Below are positions 11,078-23,348 of a DNA stretch of 64,000 nucleotides, piece by piece. The DNA is from Icerya purchasi (lineage: Eukaryota; Arthropoda; Insecta; Hemiptera; Monophlebidae). The stretch covers positions 298,965,756-299,029,755 of the forward strand of contig CM077115.1 of assembly GCA_039619475.1 (NCBI GenBank), written 5' to 3'. Under the pieces are notes generated by a model that did not search any database, had not been told where the DNA came from, and was given only the letters and a program-made list of their open reading frames with translations. The stretch's first letter is position 1. Each line of letters opens with the position of its first letter. The position numbers and the translations under genes are program-made.

Positions 11078-12113
11078 GTGCTATTACATATCCAGCTAAA
11101 ATATGAGAGTAATCGTATCGGGTAAATTAATCATTCAATACAATTTGGCGAATCAGCAATTTTAAATCGGTGTGTAGATAGTCTTTAAAATTTCCGTGAC
11201 CAGTGAGAAATTGTACGTTAAAAAAATTTGGTATGTAATTTATATTGTTCATTCTATTTAATATGTTATGGAAAAAAGTGTAAATTATAACACTGTTGTT
11301 ACAAAATTATCCCACATGGTCTGATATTGCGTGTTAAGTAATAGTCATGTAATAATCTTTTAAACTGCTTTACGTTAAAGGTGGTTTTATTCTCATAAGT
11401 AAATTTACCGTTTTCGTAATAGGCATTATTGAAGTTAAACGAGCAGGTAGTAATATTATTTTTAATACAAAATAAATTTATGTGTTCACTAATTTCGAAC
11501 TGCAGTGGCATAATTCCATCTGAAACCACTGACGCTAAATAACTTACCGTTTTATATGATTTAATTACTTTAATGGCTCTAGTATTCTTTTTGATAACTT
11601 GCTAACACTTTTTGAAATCTATTAAGTTTAATCATATCTGCGTAGATTATGCTACTATATAGTAGGTTTGGTAAAATGACTGCCTTATATAAAATAATCC
11701 CTTTAGTATAATTTACTTTGAAATTATTATTATAAAGTTTATTAAAGATAAACAAAAATTTAGTTAACTTATTTTTAATGTTATTAAAGTGATTGTAAAA
11801 TTTCTAGTCATCATCAATTAATATACCTAAGAGTAATTAGTATTTGATACTTCATTTATATTTAACCCATGCTGCGTTAAATTTAATTGTCTATTGCGAA
11901 TTCTAAAATAAAATAACACATGTAGTTTGTTCTTAATACGTTAATTTTTAGTCCATATTCGTTTAGAAATTTTTCAATAGTACAATATATATATATATTA
12001 TATATTTTATTAATTAGAGTGTGTTCAGACTTATGTCCTATAAAAACTGCAATAACATCCACGAACGTTATTAGTTTACAGTGTCGAGGTAAGTTAATAT
12101 AATAAATGCACAA
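11078..12113 (-). pseudogene. LINE remnant, family 6 (RT and C-terminal region)
   Basis: On the minus strand a degraded RT segment at 11883-12113 reads LITFVDVIAVFIGHKSEH, where the FADD box is corrupted, followed by EKFLNEYGLKINVLRT, typical of the RT region after the active site. Further downstream (11299-11529) is ISEHINLFCIKNN and NVKQFKRLLHDYY, then a degraded DYLH motif. The part from 11078 to about 11520 is closely repeated at 47873-48300, which shows it belongs to an interspersed family. Multiple stops and frameshifts make it a dead copy. The clade is uncertain; the GxFKDYLHRF-x-IAD motif visible in the better copy resembles the C-terminus of R1/I-type LINEs. Confidence 0.6.
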
Positions 12114-13072
12114 TGTTCGATGATTAAAAATTAAAAAAACATTATTTCATTACACCTTGCTGAAGTCCAGCATCTGATTGCACGGGAGCGAGTACTGTGT
12201 TTTCGTTGGAGAACACGTGCGTGCAAGCGAGGGTAAGTTTAGTGTTGCAGTTCGATAATAAATTTAAATTAGTTTTTAAGCCCCGGAGGACCTGTAAATT
12301 TGGTTTGAAACATCTGCGCGCGCAATCATGTGTGTGTGAATAAGTTTTTAGTGTACAAACAATGAATTTTAAGTTAAATTCGCGATATGCCAAGTACAAC
12401 GGAAGTTGCGTTGGTTTTCAGCATGTGCAGTCATGCGAGAATGGTGTAGGAATTCGAGTAAAAGATAGGCGTTGGATGATATGTGAGAACAGAAGTTTGG
12501 TTTTCACAGTATGAACAGCGAAATTTTGATTAGATCAAATTTTTGGCACGGTGACCCATCTTAAATAGCGGCGGATCGTTTGTGGGGGCCAGAATTTTCA
12601 ATTATAGCCTACTCTCTAATTTCTTATCATTTACACCCTCTTTTATATTAGCGTAACTGGTGATAATGTTTTTACTGTTTTCAAGTCGGAGAATTAAAAA
12701 CGATTTGCAATTCAATCAATCTCCGCTGCTGCTGTAGATGGAAAATACATTCGACCACATTGGCTTATCAATTTTTTCCCCTCGACGAAGCAAAAAAATC
12801 TATAGGTTTTATTAAAAAAAAAAAAAAAAACCCAAAAAAGCGATATTTTAATAAGATGAAATAAAGAGATTTTCTTAGCTGCTCGTACATCAGAGTAAAT
12901 GCCGTTTTCCTGAGAATTCGGGAAATTCTTCTCTCGGTATTGACGAAAGTGATATTTTGCCGATGAACAACATTGACTGTTATTACCGGATGATTTAAGG
13001 GGTCTCGTGCGAAACGAAAGAAACTTTAAACTTTATCTTTTTGCTTTAACCGAAAATGATAATTATATATTT
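12114..13072. other. No gene recognised
   Basis: The left part (to about 12400) may still belong to the family 6 LINE, but no reliable motif was seen. The remainder is AT-rich with an A-run at about 12812-12830. Confidence 0.4.
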
Positions 13073-13422
13073 ATTACAACGTAATTCTTAGGCTACCCCC
13101 CTCGAAAAAATGTTCCAGAAAAATGTCACAATTTTATGTAACGTTTGTTATATTTTATAGGATTTTTGTTATTGTTATTTAAAAAATGTCACAATTTTAT
13201 GTAATGAAATATGTAACGAAAAATGTCTTAATTTAATATAATGAAAGTTAAATGTTAGAATTGGATTTTTGTGGTCATGTTATTTTTTTTTTTGTGTTGA
13301 TGCCAGTAAAAATTACGTTGTAAATTTTGATCATTTTATATATAGTATAGAAGAGAAAGAGACAAAAATGAAAGCAAGAGGGTCAAGGGGCACAGCTCCT
13401 TGCGGGGCCAAAATGGCCGAGT

Positions 13423-13423
<1 letters not shown>
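13073..13423 (-). repeat. Interspersed repeat R, copy C
   Basis: Reverse-oriented R copy. The hairpin ATTACAACGTAAT (13073-13085) marks its 3' end. Several internal ACATTTTT-type units follow, then the AAGGAGCTGTGCCCCTTGACC segment and GGCCATTTTGGCC near 13410. On its 5' side (the right, since it is on the minus strand) it runs directly into a long (TA)n tract. Confidence 0.75.
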
Positions 13424-13459
<36 letters not shown>

Positions 13460-13484
13460 GTGTATATATATATATATATGTATA

Positions 13485-13516
<32 letters not shown>

Positions 13517-13517
13517 A
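13424..13517. repeat. (TA)n microsatellite with TG interruptions
   Basis: TA dinucleotide array with interspersed TGTATATATATGTGTATA blocks, abutting R copy C. Confidence 0.9.
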
Positions 13518-15934
13518 TAGGGGGCGCGAAATTCAAGTTTATATTAATTTCTCAGCTGCCGTAGTCCAGTTAAGCAGCGGTTTTTGCTCAAGCATAATCC
13601 CGATTCGGTAAATTAAGAATATAGATAAATTTCTTTTGGCGCTAATGCCCGTAGCTGGCGAACTAAAATAAAAAAACGACAAGGGTTCAACAAATACTCA
13701 TACTTCTTCTTCAAGAACTACAAAAATCTTCAAACGGAAAAATTATTTTCAATGATCCGGCTAAAAATAAGAGGATTCTACGAATCATGTACGATAATAG
13801 TGTGAGAAGAGGAAACGTTAGAATATTGAAAAGTTACAAGAAACGTAATCTCTCTGCAGCTATTGTTTTTGTTCTCGTTTTACTTGTCTTTTCTCTTAGT
13901 TTTCGGAAATAATTTTTCTCTATTCGTATTACTTTCGTTATGCGCGGTTAATTAATAAAAACGGGTGGTGAGGGACGCGGTCAATTTCAGTAGAAATGTC
14001 TTTTTGTTCATCGTTTATTCGAGAATGTAAAAAACAGAAAAAAAGAGCATAAACTTCGAATGCGTACACACGAACACGGAATAGAAGTAAAATATTTTTC
14101 GAGACGTAGCGAAGTTGTCGCTTTTTGTGCGATATTGTCGAAAATCGAAATGATTTCGAAAATTATGCAACAATCTCGAGTTACCTGTGAGGGAAGATTT
14201 GATGCGATCGATTTCGATTGCCGATTAATTTTGCCAATAAATTAGCCGGCCCCTCGGCAGCGAAAGCCGCTACTGTGTGTTAAAGGGTTTAGATTGATTA
14301 TTTCGATAAAGCATTCGCTCGGTTTTTCCTCTTAACCATCGAGCTGCTTCGAATTCATTAATCAGCTGAGACCAGGAAACGTTTGCCGGCAAAAGTCAGA
14401 CTCTTCCGAGGTGTTTTGGGCGGTGCGGCTGTATATTTTACGGGAGGGGGGGTAGCTGGCTGCTGGATTAAATAGTCTAAAGCCGGATGACAAGTTCTGT
14501 GCTGAAATTGACGCCTGTTTCGATTTCGGTAAATATTTGTCACGTTATTCGCGCGTCACCCTACGCTTGTTTAAGTGTAGAGAGAGCGAAACGTATTTGG
14601 CAAAAACGTCCTAAGCGACGAATTCGCCGCCGTCGCATAACTCGAGATTAATTTCGCAAAACACACTGTAAGTATCATCTCAATTTATTTACATATATTA
14701 TAGGCAATATCTGAATTTTACACGTTCCCGAATTTCTCGCCTGGCATTTTGTAATTCTGTTAAATTTCCATTAAACGGCATGAAACGGCATATAGACGAC
14801 CGCCTTCCGCTTTCTTTCCATTAAGCAAGCGAATAGTAGCGCTTCAGTCGACACTTTGAAAATTGGCCTGCGGACTATCTCGATTACGGCATTTCCACCT
14901 CGCCCTGTGTCTAACTTCCTTAACCTTCCCTTGCATTATCGCTGAGATCTGGATGCGAGAATTACCACTCGACTTCCGAAGTACCTGAAATACTTTAATT
15001 CGATTATAACTTTTTAGCCGTCAATAAGCGATGTCCTATAGTCAACTGCAGTATGTGTAGTAGCTGAGAAAGCTAATATATTACTCTTTTCATGTGCAGA
15101 TTAAACACGGTCCGGTATTGTGTATATGTATATCAATTACACTGAAACGGGATATGACAGAAAACTGAAATATCATACTTTTATCGATCTGACATCCGTT
15201 TATGATACTGTACGGAGAGAAGGATTACTCTTAAAAACAACGGATGTGATTCCATGCAAAAAAATTCATATATTTGTTAAAAATTAAGGATCTTTTATCA
15301 ATACTGCTTTTACCGATAGTATCCAGATATGGGCAGTAAGCGGCGCAGCCTAATGACGAAGAGAGTTATCAACCTTGATTTTGTCCGTATATATATTAAT
15401 GGTGTTGTGTTCTTGTCTGAGTGATATGATGAAGTTAGCTCTAAGTTAGAATCGTTAATTTTATTATATCTTTTAACGAAGAAAAAGTTAGTATCACTGT
15501 CATCTTTCATACGAGGATGTCGTAGTTGAAGGTATATATCGGGCAGCTGTGTGGTAAGTAACGTTTCGAACTGTAAAATAAAATGTATATTTCGTTAACA
15601 TATTTTCAAATTGGACTTTAATTTTAGACATTTGACGTATAATTTTTGAACATATTTGAAAATCATATTTTTTTCATTTTTGTATATGTGAACGTCAAAA
15701 GTAAACTATATACAATGGACACCTATTGCTGTATTATTTTTATTTTGTGGAGCTTAAAATGTCGCAATTTTTCTTACGTAAATCTATCGAAGACATTCAT
15801 TAATTGTAGAACACCATTCAGTCGTATTTGTACATCTGTCTCTGAGAATTTTGTTACCAACTGGGAGGTACAATTTTTATAAATAGATAATTCTGCAGTG
15901 CTATACTACGTTTAATGTTTTTAGTTCCACAATA
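13518..15934. other. No gene recognised; GC-richer patch at about 14230-14660
   Basis: The patch at 14230-14660 has more G+C than its flanks, includes GGCGGTGCGGCTG, and ends near a donor-like CACACT|GTAAGTATC (about 14670), but no open frame with a recognisable domain was found. It may be unique conserved non-coding or untranslated sequence. Confidence 0.35.
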
Positions 15935-16338
15935 GTCGTCGCGATAGCCTAGTTGCTAGAGCGCTTGACTTCCGTTACGGAGGTAATCGATCCCGAGCGA
16001 CGACAGAACTTATTATTACAACGAATTAAATTAAAATATTCGTCAAATCACACGTGGAAGGCAATGGCAAACCACCACGTACAACATCATATGCACGCTA
16101 GGTAGTACACAGCAGACATATTCGTACACGGGGGACTGCACTTTTGTAAAACGATGTAAATCAAACGATTACTAATCAGTTCCGAATGTAGTCTCTTGAC
16201 TGTGTACACATTCGTACTGCACATAAACAATTGTCTGGTACACAACCTATATCGGTACAGCTAAAAATGTACAAATAGGTTGCCCACCAACCGAATGGTT
16301 GAGGAGATAATGAATGAATGAATGAATGAATGAATGAA
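15935..16338 (+). mobile_element. tRNA-derived SINE with (TGAA)n tail, full-length-looking
   Basis: The head folds like a tRNA. GTCGTCGC (15935-15942) pairs perfectly with GCGACGAC (15997-16004). Between them are an A box-like TAGCCTAGTTGCTAGAGC and a B box-like GGTAATCGATCCC, i.e. an internal RNA polymerase III promoter. The body holds a compact conserved-looking block, GTGGAAGGCAATGGC...CCACCACGT (16054-16080), and a 3' part ending at a TGAA tandem tail (16311-16338). A second, 5'-truncated copy lies at 21787-21975. A tandem-repeat tail rather than poly(A) suggests mobilisation by a LINE with such a 3' end; the partner is not identified. Confidence 0.8.
15943..15998 (+). promoter_or_regulatory. 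Internal Pol III promoter boxes of the SINE head
   Basis: A box-like sequence at about 15945-15962 and B box-like sequence at about 15982-15994, spaced as in a tRNA gene. Confidence 0.6.
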
Positions 16339-19253
16339 ATGCTAACAAACTAGTGTAATTACCTCATTAATCATATCCAGAAGAAACAGTTAGAATCGCA
16401 TCATCGGAGATACATATATGCAGCTGTGTCTGAAGTGGATATACGTATTTCCGAGGATATAACTGTGTCCGGAGTTACTCGTGCCTAGTTTCAAGTAAAG
16501 ATAATTGCCGGAGGTATACGTATGGAAGTTTTCTAAAAGTTAAGAATTTGATCAATAATTATGAATATTCTTCGGACGACGTAAATTATAATTAAAAGTA
16601 CATTGAAATTTATAATGAGAGTGAAATATGCCATCTTATTAGGCATTCCTTTGTAGCGAGACAGATACTCGCCACATGAGTAATAGAAATTTTTAATAAA
16701 TTTTTTATAATGAAAATAAAAATTTGATAATATATATATATATATATATATATATGTTAAATAATTAGTCTATGCCAATCACATGATCATCGTTGTTTCC
16801 TCTGAGACAATGATGATCGAAAATGTGGTTTGAAAAGTAGAAGTGGAAGAGAAAATAGAATTTTGAAAAACGTTGAAAGAAGAAGTTGTTGAATATGAAT
16901 TGTGCTGAAGTTAATAATATTTTGTTTTTTGTAAAAGTTATGAAAATTATGTGTAACTAAAACACATAAAGTGTGGTTGGATGTACCGAGGATGTTTTGA
17001 TGGAATTTAAAATTTAATTAATGGCGAGCAGGGAAAAACACAATATATTAATATGATAAGGTAATCATAAATTTTATAAATTAGAAGAATATATTTTCGG
17101 TTATTTTTATATTTCTTTTATTTATTCACTGTTATATTATTGTAGATATATTGTTTTAATTAATCGTTCGGCAACGAATGTGTGTGCCGGATGTCAAATT
17201 ATGTAATGTATATGCGTCATAAAAACATAAATTGGTAGTAGAGCGTGGTTATAAAAAATTTAAAGCGCATATACATTACACCTTAGACTATCGCGACAAT
17301 TCAAATATTTACCGACGAAATTTTGTTAACTTTACAATTTTTTTTTTCATAATAAATCGGTTCGTCGCATAAATAATTTATTCGATAATACCTGCTGAAC
17401 TTTTGTAGCCGTTCCTTCTGTAATTAGTACATTTTACAGCATACTAAGCGTATACGTTTTGAGCAGGTGTAACCTTCAAACGAACTTATTTTAATCTGCT
17501 CGTTTTTTTTTTTTTATTCAGCGATATTATAAAATGAATGTATTATTGTTCTGAAATATAATTTAACGAAATTCCAGTAAATAAACCGATTCTTCGTTCG
17601 GCGAAATTCGATCTTTGGGTACTCGCTTTGCTAAATATTTCTCCGCGTCAAGAGGTCGATGTTATTTTTGTTTTTTAAAAATTTCGTTTTATCATTTTTA
17701 AGCTAACTAAAGAAGAATCGTTTATTAAATTCAAAATTACTTTTTACGAATTACATTGCTTGCACTTGAAATAACCATCTGAATTTAAAAATGCACAATT
17801 TTTCATACTTCGATTCAAGAAAAATTTCATCAGATCTTATGTAAAAAAAGCAGTTTCATAATTATGTTAAAAATGTTGCCTCCTTCCCCAACCGCTTTCT
17901 TTAGAGGTGGGAGACTGCGCGTGTCTGTTTTTTTTAAGTTAAAGAGGTTTTCGAGATTTTTTCGCTAACAGGTGGCTAAATCGGATAACAAAGTTTAATT
18001 CAACTGGTACCGTAGAGCGTGGACACGTTTTATGCAATTTTTCCTCAGAAAAAGAAAACAAAGAAAAAATTAAACTGCTCCGATAACGAAAAAGCTAGAA
18101 AAAAAATGCGATTAATTTTTATTTTATTTTTCACCTCGTTCCCGATTTTTATTCTTTTTAGATTCCTTTTTTCGTTCTTCTCTCGCGTCTAGTTCATGGT
18201 TTTCTGTCTCCCTTTTTTCTGTTTTTCTTTTTCTATTTTTGTTTTATTTACTTTTGTTTTTATTTTTTGTCATTCCTCGTTAATTCGAATTTAAAGGCCT
18301 GGGCTAAGTTAAGGACACAACCTTTCCTAACAGTTGTAACGTTTATTATAAATTCCCGCAAGTATTCTAAATCTTGCACAACGCATATTCTCCTTGTTCG
18401 CGCCATTTCCTTGTGTTTCTCTGTGTTTGCGTGTGTTTCTCTGTGCCTGTGTGTGTGTATGTGCCGGAGTCGGATGGAGAACCCTATATTAAGGGAGTCA
18501 GAAGATGAAAGCAGTTAACTATTTCAGTGTTTAAAATGGCACTGTAGGGAACGGATTTATATCTACATGGGAACTAACATTAGGACCGCTTTAAACGAGC
18601 TGTTCAATTTAACCCGCTTAAAGAGACCGCCCGAAAAAGTTACATCGGCTAAAAGAATAAAAATCAACAAAAGACCATCGACTCCGCATGCCTTTCCTTT
18701 ATTTACTCTTAATGTGCGACCCGGATAGTGTTACTCTCGTTTTAAATCGAATTTACACGCCTATACACGTAAATGTGCGCAAAATAAATATGTAAATTCT
18801 GCAGGGGAAGGTTTTCACAGTTGTCCTTCTCATCGGACTCGACCTAATCGAACATTTCACTCTTTTTCTATTCGTCCCTACTCTGGGGGAAATTTTGCTA
18901 ACTTACGCAGTCGTGGATTATATGATTATTACAGTTTGAACTCTAGATTCGTATTTATTTATAATAGGGTGCTTTTTATTCTCTATGGGAAGGCGAAATA
19001 ATTCGCTCTTACCATTGGAAAATATTATCAAAACGGCTTTCTACATGCAACGTTTTTTATCGAGAAAAGTATTTTTTTTTTTTTCGTACATTTTATTTTA
19101 TATGAAAGAACTAACGAATATAAAATCGATCGCACCGCCTTCAATGAGTTTTTATCTACCGTCTTTTATCTTCCTATACACTACGTAATTCTAGTTCTTC
19201 AATATTTAAATCTTAGGTTAGTTTTTAATTGTATTTTTCATTTTAAAACTTTT
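16339..19253. other. Mostly AT-rich, no gene; (TA)n at 16729-16755 and an LTR-like stretch
   Basis: After a (TA)n run, TGTTAAATAATTAG (16756) to AAAAACA (about 17228) could be an LTR, because it is followed by TTGGTAGTAGAGCG, which resembles the initiator-tRNA primer binding site of insect retroelements. No matching second LTR or gag-pol was seen. 17.9-18.7 kb is GC-richer with TG-rich low complexity at about 18400-18470, without a supported gene. Confidence 0.35.
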
Positions 19254-20653
19254 TTTGTTAGGGGGGGGGGGCGTCAACTGGGGACCTTTACCAAGAAACA
19301 ACTAGAACAGGAAGGAGTCAATTATATCTTCATACGATATAAAATGTTGTTAGGAGGAGGAAGTAATCAATATAATGGGAATAATGTGTGGAGAGGGAAA
19401 AGATAGGATATAAAATTCGCAGTATGGAGTAGGAAGACCAAATCGCAGCAAACTGAAGCAGAAAGCAGAACACCCAGCAGAAAGAGATGAACACTTAATA
19501 AACACATGATCCGCATCGCAAACATACTCTTCGTTTGAGTGGAGAGGACACAATATGGAAAGGCAACTAAGGAAAAACGAAAACGAGAGGAAGACAATAA
19601 AGTATGGCTTAAGAGCGCAAGCGAATAACGGAGACAACGACAGAATGACGAAGTGAAGGAAACAAAGAGAACCATAGGTTAACAGAAAGACTAGGTTGAA
19701 CAGACAGATAAATTGTTAGAGAAAGAGGAAACGCAGATTGCAAAGTCTGAGATGAAAACGTTTGCATAGCGGATGGAGATTAGCCGATGGGAATTTTTTA
19801 AAGAAGAAGTGAGAAGAGGCAGCAACCCGAGCCAAGAGTCCGCTGCTTCATCACTGAAGATGCCCAAATAACCCACAGAAAATAAATTTGAATGGAATAA
19901 AGGAAAGAAAGAACGTGAATAATTGAGTGTACAGGAGAATATAAAAATCACACGAATGATCAAGTAGGAGAGAATGAATTGAAGGACAGTCATAGATATA
20001 ATCAAGTATTTAGAGCAAAGGTGATTGGAGGAAATGAAAATAATGGAACGTAGGGTCGTCATTAATTCGTTTATGAATATGGGACAGAAAGGAAACGGAC
20101 GAAAAGATTCTGAAAAGCCCAAATCTGCGAGGATAAGAAAGGTACCGATACCATCCGGCCTCTTCGCACCATCTGTAAACACGGTTGCATGCGAAGGAAA
20201 TTAATAATTGATAAAACTGTGAAATTCCTGTCTAATTAGGGCGTATAGAAGAAATTTACAGAGCGTAGGTACAGCAACCATATTTGGAGGATGGCAGAGA
20301 TCGGCGAAATTAAAAGTGAAATAAGATAGATTGACAAAGGACATTATGAAAGGACGAAACGAGCTGAGCCGAAGGGAGATGAGAGATAGGATAGGGGTTT
20401 TCCTAGGTACGAAACGCCAGTTCCTAGAAATGGAAAGATAGAAATAGATAAGAGTAGAGGACGTGAGTGAAAGACGCTTAGTCAGAAAACGATAGCCCAA
20501 AATAAGATCTGCGAATAGAAAGGGGTGGTGTATTAGATTCAGCAAGGACTACTGGAACTGGAGAAGATTTAAGAGCACCAATGCATAGACGAAGGCAAGA
20601 GTTTTGGATTACATACAATTTAGAGAGTTGGGACTTCGAGGCACAACTATAGT
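19254..20653 (-). pseudogene. LINE family 1, copy 1 (RT C-terminus, RNase H, 3' end), degraded
   Basis: Minus-strand reading gives, in order: the post-RT segment (QNSCLRLCIGAL then GYRFLTKRL, 20200-20640), the RNase H start FTDGAKRPDG (near 20170), and the Cys/His tail region with SRFRFSL (about 19550). The copy ends in TTGGTAAAGGTCCCC and a C-run at about 19255-19270 that match the family's 3' end. Frames change several times and stops are frequent. It is 5'-truncated at about 20650 and lies head-to-head with copy 2. Confidence 0.75.
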
Positions 20654-20689
20654 TTAAAACTTTTTTAATTTAATGAAAGTTGCTGTTTA

Positions 20690-21720
20690 TTAAGTTTGAT
20701 AAATGATTTTAAAATTATCTTCCTTCGTTACTTTCCTCTTTCTTCCCTTTTTAATTCCATTCTTCAACCGTTTGTCATTTTGGTGGTGATTGGAATGGGT
20801 TGCAGAATCTATAATATTAACGGCACTGCCCTCGATAATTCTATCCTTTCCGATAATTTTATCATTCTTAATGACTTCTATCCTACTCACTTTAAGGGTC
20901 CGTCTTCCGTCTGTCTAAATTAGGCATTATCCAAAATTCGTGTCTTCGGCTTTGCCTTGGTGCCCTTAAGTATACTCTAATTCCATCAACTCTCGCGCAG
21001 AATCTAACACACCACCCCTGTCTCCGCAGATCTTATTTAGGCTATCGTTTCCTCACCAAACGTCTCCCACTCGCGTCCTGTACTTTTATTCATTTCTATC
21101 TTTCAATTTATAAGAATTGGTGTTTTACACCTAGGAAAATCCCTGTTTTAGCATTCATTTCTGTTCATCTTAGTTCCTTTTGGCCTTACACAATCTGATG
21201 GAATAATCTCCCTTTTTTTTTTTTATCTTTAGCTTTGCCGATCTCTGCCATTCTCGCGAAGTATTTTTTCTACCATCACTTTCCAAATCCCTTCCTCAAG
21301 CAATAGTTAAACAGGAATTCAGCAGCATTATCGATTCCCAATTTCCATCACATGTAACCCCATCTTCCCGCATTGCTCCAGGGGACCTCGTAGTGTCGGA
21401 GCTTCTTATGTCCTTTCAGATTTCAACTTATCTGAATCATTTCGTCTTCCTTCTTTATGTTTTACCTTTATAAACGAATTAATGACTAGCCTACGCTCCA
21501 TTATCTTCATTTCTTTCAGTCGACTGTTTTCTAATTATTTGGTTATTTTAAATTCCATGAGTGCACTTCAAGCGATCAGCTCTCCGTTTCCTGTTCACTC
21601 TTCCGATTTCATAATTTTTCGCATACGCTGTCTTGCCAATTTTCTTTCTACTTACTACTCCATCTGTGTTGATTTGCTGTGGGTTTCCAGTCATATAGGC
21701 ATTAACGGTAATATAATAGA
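20690..21720 (+). pseudogene. LINE family 1, copy 2 (endonuclease scrap, RT C-terminus, RNase H), degraded
   Basis: The 5' part (about 20770-20920) matches the endonuclease region (NGTALDNSIL then FIILNDFYPTHFK, compare SNGSVLEDFIL in the best copy). It then jumps directly to the post-RT block (IQNSCLRLCLGAL, about 20925) and the RNase H (SALQAISSP, then LLWVSSHIGINGN at 21600-21715), where it stops abruptly before the last catalytic motif. There is an internal deletion removing most of the RT, plus many stops. Confidence 0.7.
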
Positions 21721-21786
21721 CTGCGTAAGCACATTCGAAATGTTAAATGGTTCTGTTAATATTGATGCGTTGTCTCTACCAAAAAT

Positions 21787-21973
21787 TAGTACACAGTAAA
21801 CACATACGGGACTGCACTTGTATATCGATAAATCAAATGATTACTAATCAATTCCGAATGTAATCTTGCGTGTGTACAGCCGCGTTGCATATAACAATTA
21901 CCTAGTACACAATACCTGTACAGCTAAAAGGTACGAATAGGTTGCCCACGAACCGAATATTTGAGAGATAATG

Positions 21974-21975
<2 letters not shown>
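21787..21975 (+). mobile_element. SINE fragment, 5'-truncated copy of the 15935-16338 family
   Basis: Matches the 3' half of the SINE: TAGTACACAG, GGGACTGCACTT, ATCAAATGATTACTAATCA, TTCCGAATGTA, AATAGGTTGCCCAC and GAGATAATGA. Its tail has been replaced by a (TA)n run at 21972-22005. The tRNA-like head is missing. Confidence 0.75.
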
Positions 21976-22005
<30 letters not shown>

Positions 22006-22013
<8 letters not shown>

Positions 22014-23315
22014 ATATCGTTCAAAACTTTACAGAAACAATATGACTTTGATAATTTTTTCAGAAATTTGGTTTTAATCAACCTCCTTGTGAATAGTGTG
22101 GGATTCATTTAATTTACTTTTTTAATGAAGGCATAACAAATTCTTATTGAAAGCTATGAAATAAAACATATACTTTCACCAAATGAATTTCATCGAAAGT
22201 TGTTGAAAGCGATGAAACTGATTCATTTCTGAAAAGCGATGGTGAAATTGTATTTGAAAATTTGAGGCATGTTTATTAATGTACTATCTATAAAAAGTTG
22301 AAATAAATAAAGCTACGTCTTCTTAACGTAGCACCGGTTGAGAATAAACAGGTGATTTCGTAAATTATGTAAATACATGTATTTATGTGTCCGTTATTTT
22401 TAACATATGCGAATGTACTTGTAGAACCGATTGCAACTTTTATATCGAACTGGGGGAATCTTGTTTAAATTGAAATGTAAAAATCATACATTCGAAATTT
22501 TACTTTTTCACTTTTAACAACGCTTTTTGGAAACAAATAATTTTAAGCTTTAAGAGCATATTTTTATTTTTTTCCATCCTACTTTAGGTGTCGAATACAA
22601 AATTAATAGTTTCAGTGACTCACAGTTGTGATGCTATTTCTACCGTAGCTACTACTTACAACGGCATACTGTAGTTTGTTTTGGCTATTTTCTTACTTCT
22701 AATTGCAGCGTTTCTAAATTTATAAATTTAAAATTTTTTCAAATAATCGGAATTAATTACTGGAATTTTCAAGTTTCATTCATATTACCTTAGTATTTTT
22801 TTAACACTTATTTACTCGTATTTTTTATTTATTTTATTTTTTTCGAATTTTCGAATATTTAAAAGTATTTTTGTTCTCGAACAAAATTTTTTTTTCTCTT
22901 TGATTTATTTTTTTCTTTTTGTTTCTAGTTAACCTTATTTTGTACCTTCATACTTCGTATGTGACAACGTGGTGAGCGTTACTCTGAATACACTTTATTG
23001 TTCGATTCGTTCTATATATGATACTTAGATTTTCATTGAAGTCTTTTCTTGTTATTTGATTTGTAAATCGGAATGACATGTTTTTCATGACGCGAGCGCT
23101 AGAATGGAAGTTATCGAAAATATACTACTATAAAGACCGTACGAAATTGTACTTTCTTAAACGGGGCTTCCTATTCAAATTTTACATTTCCATATCCCTT
23201 TCAGCTACTTTTGATCCGAAGCAAGTTTTCCTCTTTTTTTGTGTATAAAAACCGAGTAACTGTTAGCAAATTTAATAACTTCTATTCGCCGTAATAATAT
23301 TTTCAGTGCGCTGAT

Positions 23316-23348
<33 letters not shown>

